From a virus: 44,189 bases of DNA. The translations under genes and the position numbers were made by a program. The stretch is taken from IMG/VR virus record IMGVR_UViG_3300039098_000208, positions 1-44,189 of that record, one strand, 5' to 3'. The notes beneath the pieces are model-generated. The model made no database searches. It was not told the DNA's origin and saw only the letters and a program-made list of their open reading frames with translations. Shown one piece after another: positions 32,001 to 39,556 of the stretch (the stretch's first letter is position 1; the number at the start of each line of letters is the position of its first letter).

Positions 32001-32678
32001 TTATACTGTAATAATTCTGGGTCTCGGTTTCTTGATTCGTCCAGTTGCGAGAGATTCCTTAACTTTATTTCGTCTCCGTTTCATCCCCTTTGATTTCTCG
32101 AGAGAAGATTTTTTATCAAATTTATTGTATCTAAAAAATTTCGTTGCGGTTGTTAGGATGTATTTCCTGCACGCATCTCTATTGTTCGAGATATATACAT
32201 GGATTCCAAAACGGGTTTGTAGACTCATAAGGAAACCATACACACAGGCAGGTTTAATTCTAGTGTATCGGGAACCGTGCATGATATCATCCTCAGATGC
32301 TTCTATCAATAAGCATGCAAAGCAATGATTAGCCATTTCATCAATTTTATCAATAGTATGATTCTTATCAACTACAAGCGTATAAAGGTCTGAGATTTTC
32401 TTTCGTTCGATTGTATAGCGCTCGACAAAGCCATCAATGGAATAATCGCCGGTTCTTAAAACATGTTTCGCAAGCGGGATGCCCGGTGTTAATTTTTCGG
32501 AAAATAATGGTTGCTGTTCATTCGGGTCAACAATCAGTTTAAATCCATCTGGTATCTTAATGGTGTCTATCGGGTACAATGATTTGTTTGTAACGATTAT
32601 AGGGGTAGATTCGTTACTGTTTTGTGATTGCGTCTTGCTTGTCTTCGCGCCTATGCCGGCACTTCGCTTTAAATTCAT
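32001..32678 (-). CDS. ERCC4-type nuclease
   Basis: 225 aa, first gene of the leftward operon. ERCC4/XPF nuclease core: LIVDPNEQQP (D51, E54), TGDYS (77-81) and the signature ERKKISDL (91-98), followed by LLIEA and the helical end. No helix-hairpin-helix is visible. Such stand-alone ERCC4 proteins occur in phages and probably cut branched or flap DNA. The last ~40 residues are very basic (KGMKRRRNKVKE; RIKKPRPR), suited to DNA binding. Confidence 0.88.
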   Translation of the reverse strand: MNLKRSAGIGAKTSKTQSQNSNESTPIIVTNKSLYPIDTIKIPDGFKLIVDPNEQQPLFSEKLTPGIPLAKHVLRTGDYSIDGFVERYTIERKKISDLYTLVVDKNHTIDKIDEMANHCFACLLIEASEDDIMHGSRYTRIKPACVYGFLMSLQTRFGIHVYISNNRDACRKYILTTATKFFRYNKFDKKSSLEKSKGMKRRRNKVKESLATGRIKKPRPRIITV

Positions 32679-32777
32679 AAGCGTAATTCCTTTTCCGAAA
32701 AAGTAATATTAATAATAAGGATTCCCGTCGAATGTCCGAAACATAGCATAATATTTTATATCATATCAAAAAAAAAT

Positions 32778-32826
32778 ACATTATCGTATTAAATATCCCT
32801 GGTCAAAGTTAAAGTGTTACTTTAAC
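32778..32826 (-). promoter_or_regulatory. Leftward promoter with adjacent operator palindrome
   Basis: On the minus strand: palindrome GTTAAAGT-aac-ACTTTAAC (32826-32808), then TTGACC (32806-32801), 17 bases, TAATGT (32783-32778); a GATAAT with 15-base spacing overlaps. The palindrome abuts the -35 box, an ideal place for a repressor or activator. It should drive the ERCC4-to-SSB operon. Confidence 0.65.
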
Positions 32827-33117
32827 TATTGGTTGAAACTCTGCCCCGAAACCCAAAAATAATAAGTAAAACTATTACTTGTTATTGATATTTTGCAAAC
32901 ATGGTCTGAAACCGGGGATAAGTCCTGGGATAAGAGGGTTTTTTTTGAGCGTTTTTTGCATTTTTTTTACTCATAAAAGTGTACCAATATGAAACGTTTT
33001 GGGCAAAAAAGTGAAATTTCGTAATAAAGGACCGTAGTTATAGTTATCCCAAAACGTGTAGTATACTTGCTCACCGTAAACTATACATAATATCAACTAC
33101 TTAACGCATGTAAAACT

Positions 33118-33136
33118 TTGTGAAATCATTTCACAA
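33118..33136. promoter_or_regulatory. Near-perfect 19-bp operator palindrome
   Basis: TTGTGAAATCATTTCACAA: two 9-bp arms around a central C. A half site GTGAAAT recurs at 33011-33017. Form and length are typical of a dimeric HTH or RHH protein site. Confidence 0.65.
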
Positions 33137-33222
33137 TACCATGTTATTTCAATTTTTTTAAGTACTTTTCACTAATCTAACGTATTGTTTTTCTTCTCTT
33201 TTTTTCGCCTTTACTTCAGTAC

Positions 33223-33256
33223 TGTATACACGTAGGGGTAAAGTGTGTATACACGT
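33223..33256. repeat. Two direct copies of TGTATACACGT
   Basis: Copies at 33223-33233 and 33246-33256, 23 bases apart (about two helix turns), each with the palindrome GTATAC. A third exact copy lies at 44104-44114 in the other large non-coding region. Suggests one DNA-binding protein acting at both places. Confidence 0.7.
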
Positions 33257-33521
33257 GCGCGTATTAAGAAGGGGGGTTCCAAGGGGGGTGATTTGAAACT
33301 GTTTTGCTAATTTTTAGCACTTTTGAATCATATTTTTGATATCTGGATTACGAATCTCATTAAAAATGACGTAAAATCGCAAAGCATGATAGGGTAGAAT
33401 CGATTTATTTAAGTTTTTAATACCATTGTATACGGTATAGATACTTCGTGCTCTTAAAACGATTAGAGGGAGTTTGATTTTTTTGTTTTTAGTATGAAAA
33501 AAGTATCAAGTTGAAACTGAA

Positions 33522-33560
33522 AAACTCGAATCATAATTTATCGATTTTTGATTCGAGTTT
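33522..33560. terminator. 12-bp perfect inverted repeat
   Basis: AAACTCGAATCA (33522-33533) and TGATTCGAGTTT (33549-33560), loop of 15 bases. CCCCTTTTTG follows shortly after on the plus strand, so a weak intrinsic terminator is possible; alternatively part of an origin hairpin. Several TTTCGATT/TTCGATT copies follow up to 33613. Confidence 0.5.
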
Positions 33561-33885
33561 CCTGGTTCCCCTTTTTGTTGATTTTCGATTTGATGATTAA
33601 TGTAATTTCGATTCAGGTTGTTCGTGAGTTTTGATAATATATTTGCGATACGAGGATCTATATAAGGATTGCAAATTATGTACCAAAAAAATGATTAAAA
33701 AAAATGACAATTAGTTTAGATTTTTTTTTCTCAGGTTTAGAATTGTGTTACATATTGGTTATTCAAGTTGTACAAAAAAAAGTTGTTATTATTTACAAGT
33801 GATTGGAGTTGCTATCCAATCTAAGCAGAGCCTTATCATACTAGTTGATACGTGAGAAAGAATGCTGCAAGCGAATCCATTTGAA

Positions 33886-33912
33886 ACTATGAATTAAAAT
33901 GAGATTCATAGT
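33886..33912. promoter_or_regulatory. 9-bp inverted repeat before the rightward operon
   Basis: ACTATGAAT (33886-33894) and ATTCATAGT (33904-33912) with a 9-base spacer, 73 bases upstream of the first rightward start and overlapping a TTGAAACT copy. Position suggests an operator or leader hairpin for the rightward early operon. Confidence 0.5.
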
Positions 33913-33984
33913 AATAAGAGTAGGATGGATGTTCGTGAACATACTGCATTTGTAAATAATTCAAAAAAAGGAACTGTGAATATT

Positions 33985-34173
33985 ATGGAAAAAATAACAG
34001 AATGGTTCGACGTGCATGACATTGAACATCTTCAGGCGTATAAACATTTGAGTACCACAGGACATTGGCCGGAGGGATTTATTCCCAGTAGAATGGAATT
34101 TCCTGCTCACTGGCAGATTACTATAGCCGGTCATCTGGTTCGCGCTTACTTGCAATTAGTGGTACCTGATTAA
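33985..34173 (+). CDS. Small hypothetical protein
   Basis: 62 aa from ATG 33985 (AAAGGAA upstream). The frame is open back to ATG 33925, but that start has no proper ribosome binding site. MEKITEWFDVHDIEHLQAYK, GHWPEGFIP, HWQITIAGHLVRAYLQLV. First gene of the rightward early operon. The family is not recognised. Confidence 0.6.
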   Translation: MEKITEWFDVHDIEHLQAYKHLSTTGHWPEGFIPSRMEFPAHWQITIAGHLVRAYLQLVVPD

Positions 34174-34197
34174 ATTTTCAAGGAGGGAATCGGTAAA

Positions 34198-34944
34198 ATG
34201 AAAAATGTTTACATCACAAAATGTCCTTACAAGGATCAAAAGATTGAAAACATCAAACAGTTGAGATTGGCTATGGATTTGAGTTTAATGGAAAGCAAGA
34301 GAATTGTTGACCGGATAGACGAGCATGGAGAGGCGACTATGAATGTTACCGATTTGAATGTCCTGTCGCTGAAAGATCACGGTTTCGTTATCCAAGAAGA
34401 CTATCTTGGTAAGGAGGGTGATAACATGAAAAATGTTTGTATTTCCGAATGTCCTTTCCCGGAAAGGTCTCGAAATATCGATCACCTGGCAATTGCTACG
34501 GGTTGGAACGAGGAGAGAAGTACAATAATTATCGATCAAGTAATGTATTATTACAAAGCGTATGTGGATGTTACAACGGAGGAACTCATAGGTATAGCTG
34601 CAAACGGCTTCAAAGTCAGAATCATCAAGTATGAGTGTTGTATAAAAGAAGATATTAACAACACAGATATTGTAACTGATATCGTCGAGACCACTGATGC
34701 TCCTGAGATTATTGAGGCCCTTGAAATCGCCGATACTGTTGAGATCGTTGATATCGCTACTGATGCCACTACTAATATCACCACTGATACCGTTGATCCA
34801 AAACAACCAAGTGATGAATCCCTGAGCCCAGATGCTGTACTTCGCCATATCGATACAATCATCAAGCACCTTGTTGATATCAAGGATTACAATGGAATCA
34901 AGGCGATTTTGTGCTTGCTAGCATCATACAATAACAAGTTTTAA
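34198..34944 (+). CDS. Protein with two L7/L12-CTD-like domains
   Basis: 248 aa, strong AAGGAGGGAAT. Residues 1-68 (MKNVYITKCPYKDQKIENIK; LSLMESKRIVDRI) and 77-145 (MKNVCISECPFPERSRNIDH; ERSTIIIDQVMYYYKA) are two copies of one domain whose pattern, helix-LxxAKxIVDxI-strand with a final GFxVxI strand, resembles the C-terminal domain of ribosomal protein L7/L12 or ClpS. A low-complexity D/T/I-rich linker and a helical end (HIDTIIKHLVDIKDYNGIKA) follow. The second copy has its own ribosome binding site. The single-domain homologue is at 34991. Function unknown. Confidence 0.7.
   Translation: MKNVYITKCPYKDQKIENIKQLRLAMDLSLMESKRIVDRIDEHGEATMNVTDLNVLSLKDHGFVIQEDYLGKEGDNMKNVCISECPFPERSRNIDHLAIATGWNEERSTIIIDQVMYYYKAYVDVTTEELIGIAANGFKVRIIKYECCIKEDINNTDIVTDIVETTDAPEIIEALEIADTVEIVDIATDATTNITTDTVDPKQPSDESLSPDAVLRHIDTIIKHLVDIKDYNGIKAILCLLASYNNKF
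34426..34944 (+). CDS. Internal start giving the second L7/L12-like domain alone
   Basis: ATG 34426 is preceded by AAGGAGGGTGATAAC (34411-34425), as strong as the site of the full gene. In another phase the same bases read TAA, the kind of stop/ribosome-binding-site joint found between tandem genes. This looks like two duplicate genes fused by loss of the first stop, with the second start kept; the 172-aa short form is probably made. Confidence 0.65.
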   Translation: MKNVCISECPFPERSRNIDHLAIATGWNEERSTIIIDQVMYYYKAYVDVTTEELIGIAANGFKVRIIKYECCIKEDINNTDIVTDIVETTDAPEIIEALEIADTVEIVDIATDATTNITTDTVDPKQPSDESLSPDAVLRHIDTIIKHLVDIKDYNGIKAILCLLASYNNKF

Positions 34945-34990
34945 GTTCAGAGAAAGAGTCACAAATCAATATTATAAGGAGGAGGTTAAA

Positions 34991-35329
34991 ATGAAAAACG
35001 CTTGTATTATAAGGTGTCCTTTTGGTGAAAAATCTCAAAACATCAAGCAGCTCTCAACGGCTACGGGATGGAGTGAGGAAAGAAGTACGGAAATCATAGA
35101 TTCATTTTTTGACAACTGGAAAGCGCACGCAATGATTATAGTTACGGACACAGAGGTTAAGGCAATCGAGAATTTTGGCTTTACCGTTCAAAGCAATTTT
35201 GATTGTAATTGCGACAACGATGTATTCTACCACATTGATGCAATCGCTAAGCATCTTATCGATATTCGTGATTACAATGGAATTGCATGGGTTCTGAAAC
35301 TCATTGACGTAATAAATAAACATTCGTAA
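34991..35329 (+). CDS. Single L7/L12-CTD-like domain protein
   Basis: 112 aa, very strong AAGGAGGAGG. MKNACIIRCPFGEKSQNIKQ, ATGWSEERSTEIIDS and a final helix (HIDAIAKHLIDIRDYNGIAW) show it to be the third copy of the module in 34198-34944, including the same C-terminal helix but lacking the linker. All three copies keep the MKNxxIxxCP start. Confidence 0.7.
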   Translation: MKNACIIRCPFGEKSQNIKQLSTATGWSEERSTEIIDSFFDNWKAHAMIIVTDTEVKAIENFGFTVQSNFDCNCDNDVFYHIDAIAKHLIDIRDYNGIAWVLKLIDVINKHS

Positions 35330-35366
35330 CCAATAAGACAAACAGTCTTAAGTATGGAATCAAATT

Positions 35367-36902
35367 ATGTTTATCGATTATAAAAATCATTTCAGTAAAT
35401 TTTCAGACAAGGAATTGCGACCCCAACAAGACGCGGCACTTGATTTTCTCGACAAAGCTGAGACATCAATCAAGATCTTGCGGGCCGGGACCGGAGTTGG
35501 AAAGTCGTTAATTGGTACTTGCTACGGGATTCAGAGCTCCAGGTTCCTGTATTTAGTTGGCACAAAATACCTTCAAGATCAAATGGTTGAAAGTTTTCCG
35601 GAAATCTCAACTATTAAGGGTAAGTCAAACTATCCGTGTATCCGGTACCCTGGTTTAAATTGCGATGATTGTCCTCCGGGGGTTATGCAATGCAAAATAA
35701 AACAGGATTGTGTTTATCAAAAAGAACGTAATAAATTTTTCAACAATCCCTACAAGTTAACCAACTATCCGTATTTCTTAGGTGAAGTTAACAACATCGG
35801 AAAGCTAAAAACACAAACGATTATCGCTGATGAAGCAGATCAACTTGAAGAAATGCTGTATTCGTATTTATCATTGAAATTTTCACAATCAATTATTTCA
35901 CAGTTTAAGCTTAGCGATCCCGCACGAAAAACGGCTACCTCGAAACAGGGGATAAATCCATGGCTGGAATGGGCAGAGAACGTCAAGGCAACTATTACAC
36001 CGGCCCATTCTCATGCAGTGGCTCGGGCCAAGGGGTCAACTGATATACAGTTACTGAAACGAGAAAAGTATCTGCGTAGTATTCTCGGAAAAATTAATCT
36101 TTTTCTCGAAATAGTGGATGAGAATTGGATATACGAACGCAATCAAACCGGAATGACATTTCAGCCAGTTTGGCTAAACCCGACAATAACAAAAATGTTA
36201 TTCTGGGATCACGCTGAGCAATTCTTATTGTTATCCGCAACCTTTCCAACGATAAAGGTGTTAACTCACACACTCGGTCTCACTTCGAGTCAGATAACTT
36301 TGGGTGAAATCGAAACGCCTTTTCCCGCAGAGCAGAGACCTGTGATATTAACAAATTCAGCGAACATGGTTTATACGGAACTGGATAAAGAGACCCCAAA
36401 GTTATTACGGGATATAAAAAAGATCCTTACGCGCCATAAAAAACAAAAAGGGATCATACATTCAGTATCGTACAAGCTGAATCAAGCTATTATGAGTATC
36501 GGGGACAAGAGATTGATTACCCATGAAGCAGCTAACAAGTATGATGTACTTAATAAATTTCAGTATTCTAATGAACCCCTAGTCTTCGTGTCGCCTTCTT
36601 CTGGAAGGGGCCTGGATTTGCCTTATGATTCATGTCGCTTTTCGATAGTAGCAAAAGCGCCGTATAAGTCATTGGCATCCAAGTTAATTAAGCAGAGATT
36701 GTACTCTGAAAATATTGGTTCATATTGGTACAAATCAATAACCGCTCAGGAAATCGAGCAGATGGCCGGGCGAGGCATGAGAAGCATGGATGATAGTTGC
36801 GTTACGTACATTATGGATCGTCAAGCTTGTCAATTGATATCCCGAAAGCGCAAATTGTTTTCAAGGGGTTTCCTGGAGAGCTTGGATGTTGAGAGATTAT
36901 AA
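35367..36902 (+). CDS. XPD/DinG-type superfamily 2 helicase with iron-sulphur cysteines
   Basis: 511 aa. Motif I AGTGVGKSL (40-48), motif Ia-like YLVGTKYLQDQM, DEAD box IIADEAD (152-158), and C-terminal motifs LLSATFPT, VSPSSGRGLDLP (V) and QMAGRGMRS (VI). Cys91, 99, 102, 109 and 115 between motifs Ia and II match the place of the 4Fe-4S cluster in XPD and DinG, which open DNA in the 5'-3' direction. It is the only helicase I see and probably serves replication or recombination. The start has only a weak ribosome binding site (GGAA). Confidence 0.9.
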   Translation: MFIDYKNHFSKFSDKELRPQQDAALDFLDKAETSIKILRAGTGVGKSLIGTCYGIQSSRFLYLVGTKYLQDQMVESFPEISTIKGKSNYPCIRYPGLNCDDCPPGVMQCKIKQDCVYQKERNKFFNNPYKLTNYPYFLGEVNNIGKLKTQTIIADEADQLEEMLYSYLSLKFSQSIISQFKLSDPARKTATSKQGINPWLEWAENVKATITPAHSHAVARAKGSTDIQLLKREKYLRSILGKINLFLEIVDENWIYERNQTGMTFQPVWLNPTITKMLFWDHAEQFLLLSATFPTIKVLTHTLGLTSSQITLGEIETPFPAEQRPVILTNSANMVYTELDKETPKLLRDIKKILTRHKKQKGIIHSVSYKLNQAIMSIGDKRLITHEAANKYDVLNKFQYSNEPLVFVSPSSGRGLDLPYDSCRFSIVAKAPYKSLASKLIKQRLYSENIGSYWYKSITAQEIEQMAGRGMRSMDDSCVTYIMDRQACQLISRKRKLFSRGFLESLDVERL

Positions 36903-36929
36903 TAAAAAAAAGGGGGGACCGGTAAGCAA

Positions 36930-37358
36930 ATGAATGATTGTATTTATTATAAGAAGGGGTACGGGTATCAATTAATAGAACATTGTGTCATTAAGATAGG
37001 CATTAAGGGTACAAATATTTATTGGTATGATAGTTACTTGTCGTTAATGGATGATGGAATCTTAACAATCTTCAAGGGATATGCCTGGGATGGTCCCAGC
37101 GGCCCAACGATTGACACCAAGAATTTTATGCGAGGATCGCTAGTTCATGATGCATTATACCAATTAATTCGCAATGGATGTTTACCGAAATCAGCACGTA
37201 AGCAGGCTGATATTGAGTTAAAAAGGATATGTATTGAAGACGGTATGTCTAAGTTGCGAGCAAGTTGGGTATACTGGGGAGTAAGGATGTTTGCGAAATT
37301 TGCTTCGGAAAGCAGAAGTATTAAACAAGTGTTCAGGGCGCCTTGGAAAAGGGAGTGA
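36930..37358 (+). CDS. DUF1353 protein
   Basis: 142 aa, GGGGGG upstream with long spacing. IFKGYAWDGPSGPTIDTKNF, GSLVHDALYQLIRNG and ADIELKRICIEDGMSKLRAS are the DUF1353 signature, found in many phages. Conserved His and Asp in SLVHDALYQ suggest an enzyme, but no activity is known to me. Confidence 0.9.
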   Translation: MNDCIYYKKGYGYQLIEHCVIKIGIKGTNIYWYDSYLSLMDDGILTIFKGYAWDGPSGPTIDTKNFMRGSLVHDALYQLIRNGCLPKSARKQADIELKRICIEDGMSKLRASWVYWGVRMFAKFASESRSIKQVFRAPWKRE

Positions 37359-37422
37359 AAAGCGATATGGTGCGAAATATTCTTTACAAGAAATTCTAAT
37401 GCTTGTAAAGGGGGTATAAGGT

Positions 37423-37848
37423 ATGAGTATTATTAATAACAAGGGTATTGATATATCCAATTTGGTTCCAAGGCGTCAAACCGTGATTTATATAACGGGG
37501 CCACGCAGGGCAAGCACTGGATATGAGGTAGTGCAAAATATTCGACGCGCCGAAGCATTGGCATTAAAATTGTGGAAAGCTGGCTTTACCGTGATTTGTT
37601 CACACAAAAACACAGCTTTAATGGATGGGGCTTGTGACAGCTATGTTTGGTTAGAGGGGGGCCTGGAATTATTGCGCCGATGCGATGCTGTTGTTGTTCT
37701 TCCCGATTGGGAATCAAGTTCTGATTCATGTTGGGAGGTAGCAGAAGCCAGGGATTGTGGTATTCCGGTATTCAAGAATTACAAGGAATTGTATGAAATT
37801 GTCATGGTAAACCAAAAAAGAAAAGAAAGAGGAGGGCGGCGGGCATGA
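37423..37848 (+). CDS. DUF4406 / nucleoside 2-deoxyribosyltransferase-like protein
   Basis: 141 aa. IYITGPRR near residue 23, then AEALALKLWKAGFTVICSHK, WLEGGLELLRRCDAVVVLPD and SDSCWEVAEARDCGIPVF match DUF4406, a Rossmann-like family related to nucleoside 2-deoxyribosyltransferases. The serine/acid region WESSSDSCWEVAEA corresponds to the catalytic area (GxxxExxxA). A role in nucleotide salvage or modification is likely. Overlaps the next gene by 4 bases. Confidence 0.85.
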   Translation: MSIINNKGIDISNLVPRRQTVIYITGPRRASTGYEVVQNIRRAEALALKLWKAGFTVICSHKNTALMDGACDSYVWLEGGLELLRRCDAVVVLPDWESSSDSCWEVAEARDCGIPVFKNYKELYEIVMVNQKRKERGGRRA

Positions 37849-39173
37849 GGAATTTTGTTTGTAACGAAAAGGATTTACTTACATACTTACAAAAACATAT
37901 CCATGATAGCGTTGAGAATACGATTTCCATGAAATCCTTTGATAGCTATGGTGATAAACCAGCAACATCCAGAACGTACATTAGAATGTTCGGGACATGG
38001 AAAAAAGCGATCTATGCAGCAAGGAGTATGGATGTAGATATAAACACAGATACAGAACAGAAGAGCTGCTCACCGGATGATGTTAATGGCAGCAGTAACC
38101 CTGAGGTCCAAAAACAGGACGAAATGATCCATATATTGGCAGTGGATCATAATATTCAGCTTGCGCGCCACAAGATAGCTATTGGCGACCTACAACGAGA
38201 GAACACTGCTCTGCGAAAGAAGGTGATTGCAAGCGAGGGGAATCTACAGAGATCGATTGAATTACTCAAACTTCCTTTTGATGTTGATCGCATTAACGAT
38301 ATGGATACCAACGGTGCCCGGTCTGGACTGTCAAGCAAGAATGAATCGCATGCAGGCACACTATCTGTAATGCTGTCCGATTGGCACTACGGTGAGTATG
38401 TTGACCCAGATCAAATTCATGGATTGAATAAAATGACCACCATGGATGATTACACGGCAAGGGTTCAAACGTTATACGGAAATATTCACAAGATCGTTAC
38501 GCGGTATTTGCCGAAAATCGATAACGAACTCAATCTTTTGCTGGCAGGTGATATGGTTAACGGTGATATTCATGAGGAATTGACCGCGACCAATATTTCG
38601 CCAATAATGCCAATTGTGCTACGAACGTATGAAGATTTGGTATGGATTATCACCAATCTTGCCAAGCTATTCGATGCGGTTAACGTGTATTGCGTTGCTG
38701 GCAACCATGCCCGAACCACAACGAAGATACCGGCGAAGAACTTTTGTTATACAAGTTACGATTGGCTTATCTACAAATACATAGAAAAAGTGTTTGCGGG
38801 CAGCAAGGTCAATATAAATGTATCAGATGGATACACACAGCGCTTCAAGGTAGCCGGGTACCAGTACCTGCTTACCCATGGTTGTGAATTCGGCGGCGGT
38901 CAAGGATTTATTGGGGTTGACGCCCCTATGATACGCGGCGAAATGAAAAAGAGGGTAGCACATACTACTCAGGGAATACCGTACGACTACTTAGCGATGG
39001 GGCACTTTCATCAATATAAGATGTTGAGCAGGGTAATCGCCAACGGGTCGCTGATTGGCTACAATGAATATGCAATGCGAGGGTCGTTCCCCTACGAGGT
39101 ACCAGTGCAGGCTGGTTGGATAACCCATCCTGAGCATGGGCGGACGTTTACATTTCCATTGTTTTGCACGTAG
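37845..39173 (+). CDS. Metallophosphoesterase with N-terminal homing-endonuclease-associated repeat
   Basis: 442 aa. Residues ~26-60 (TISMKSFDSYGDKPATSRTY; MFGTWKKAIYAAR) match the short repeat that accompanies HNH homing endonucleases, a small DNA-binding helix pair. A coiled coil follows at ~100-145. Residues ~172-430 are a calcineurin-like phosphoesterase with the full metal-site set: D179-x-H181, GD 235-236, GNH 286-288, TH 344-345 and GHFH 386-389. This suggests an enzyme acting on DNA ends or nucleotides and tethered to DNA. No nuclease HNH motif is present. Confidence 0.87.
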   Translation: MRNFVCNEKDLLTYLQKHIHDSVENTISMKSFDSYGDKPATSRTYIRMFGTWKKAIYAARSMDVDINTDTEQKSCSPDDVNGSSNPEVQKQDEMIHILAVDHNIQLARHKIAIGDLQRENTALRKKVIASEGNLQRSIELLKLPFDVDRINDMDTNGARSGLSSKNESHAGTLSVMLSDWHYGEYVDPDQIHGLNKMTTMDDYTARVQTLYGNIHKIVTRYLPKIDNELNLLLAGDMVNGDIHEELTATNISPIMPIVLRTYEDLVWIITNLAKLFDAVNVYCVAGNHARTTTKIPAKNFCYTSYDWLIYKYIEKVFAGSKVNINVSDGYTQRFKVAGYQYLLTHGCEFGGGQGFIGVDAPMIRGEMKKRVAHTTQGIPYDYLAMGHFHQYKMLSRVIANGSLIGYNEYAMRGSFPYEVPVQAGWITHPEHGRTFTFPLFCT

Positions 39174-39233
39174 TGATTAGTTGTAATTAGTTGTTAACCA
39201 TAAATTAATAAAATAAAACAAGGAGACTGGAAA

Positions 39234-39536
39234 ATGGATGAAACCAAGATGGAGCATTTGGTTGAGAAGTTGATTGTTGCAACTAGGATGTTTGATGCGT
39301 CAAGGACTGCGGTTATCGATTCCCAGAGAAGCTTAAACGAAGCTAGGAAAGCGGTCAAGGATACTAATCTCTTGCACGAAATGCGAACAAAAGTGCATGA
39401 GAAAAGTGTAACGGCGTTAATCGATATAGGCACCAAGATCGTTGAGATTAAGTCGGGTATCAAACCGCCTGAAGAACTTAAGTCTGAGCCGTCCGAAAAA
39501 CTTGAGTTGCCACACCTAGTTACAATGAAGCCGTAA
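39234..39536 (+). CDS. Small helical protein
   Basis: 100 aa, strong AAGGAGAC. Long charged helices (EKLIVATRMFDASRTAVIDS; SLNEARKAVKD) form a probable coiled coil, ending in a proline/glutamate-rich tail. No family recognised. The leader 39174-39233 has a TTAGTTGTAA near-repeat. Confidence 0.6.
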   Translation: MDETKMEHLVEKLIVATRMFDASRTAVIDSQRSLNEARKAVKDTNLLHEMRTKVHEKSVTALIDIGTKIVEIKSGIKPPEELKSEPSEKLELPHLVTMKP

Positions 39537-39556
39537 AGGAGAGAAAGGGGGATTGA

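Larger units (their letters stand above)
32833..33888 (+). repeat. Four dispersed TTGAAACT elements
   Basis: Exact copies at 32833-32840, 33293-33300, 33511-33518 and 33881-33888, all on the same strand within about 1.06 kb; far more than chance would give for an 8-mer. Three of them are followed by C, G or A with no longer consensus. Could be iterons or activator sites. Confidence 0.6.
32679..33984. other. Large non-coding control region, possible origin
   Basis: 1.3 kb between divergent operons with no convincing gene. It holds a leftward promoter with an operator-like palindrome, at least six inverted repeats with arms of 6-12 bp (32808/32819, 32994/33048, 33118/33128, 33305/33314, 33522/33549, 33801/33815, 33886/33904), four copies of TTGAAACT, two TGTATACACGT, paired GGGATAAG (32915, 32927) and paired AAGGGGGG (33269, 33281), each pair 12 bases apart. 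TTGATT-N17-TGTAAT at 33578-33606 is a weak rightward promoter. Density of sites fits a lytic/replicative switch and an origin. Confidence 0.65.

Noticed and set aside
33269-33300. AAGGGGGG doublet as ribosome binding sites of a missing gene
   Set aside because: The following GTG/ATG-like codons meet stops at once (GTG ATT TGA), so no ORF is supported.
32679-33984. tRNA or CRISPR array in the long intergenic region
   Set aside because: No cloverleaf with a TTC-arm motif and CCA-proximal stem, and no regularly spaced 25-40 base repeats; repeats are short and irregular.
37845-38030. Active HNH homing endonuclease
   Set aside because: Only the associated DNA-binding repeat is present; no HNH catalytic motif is found in the rest, which is a phosphoesterase.
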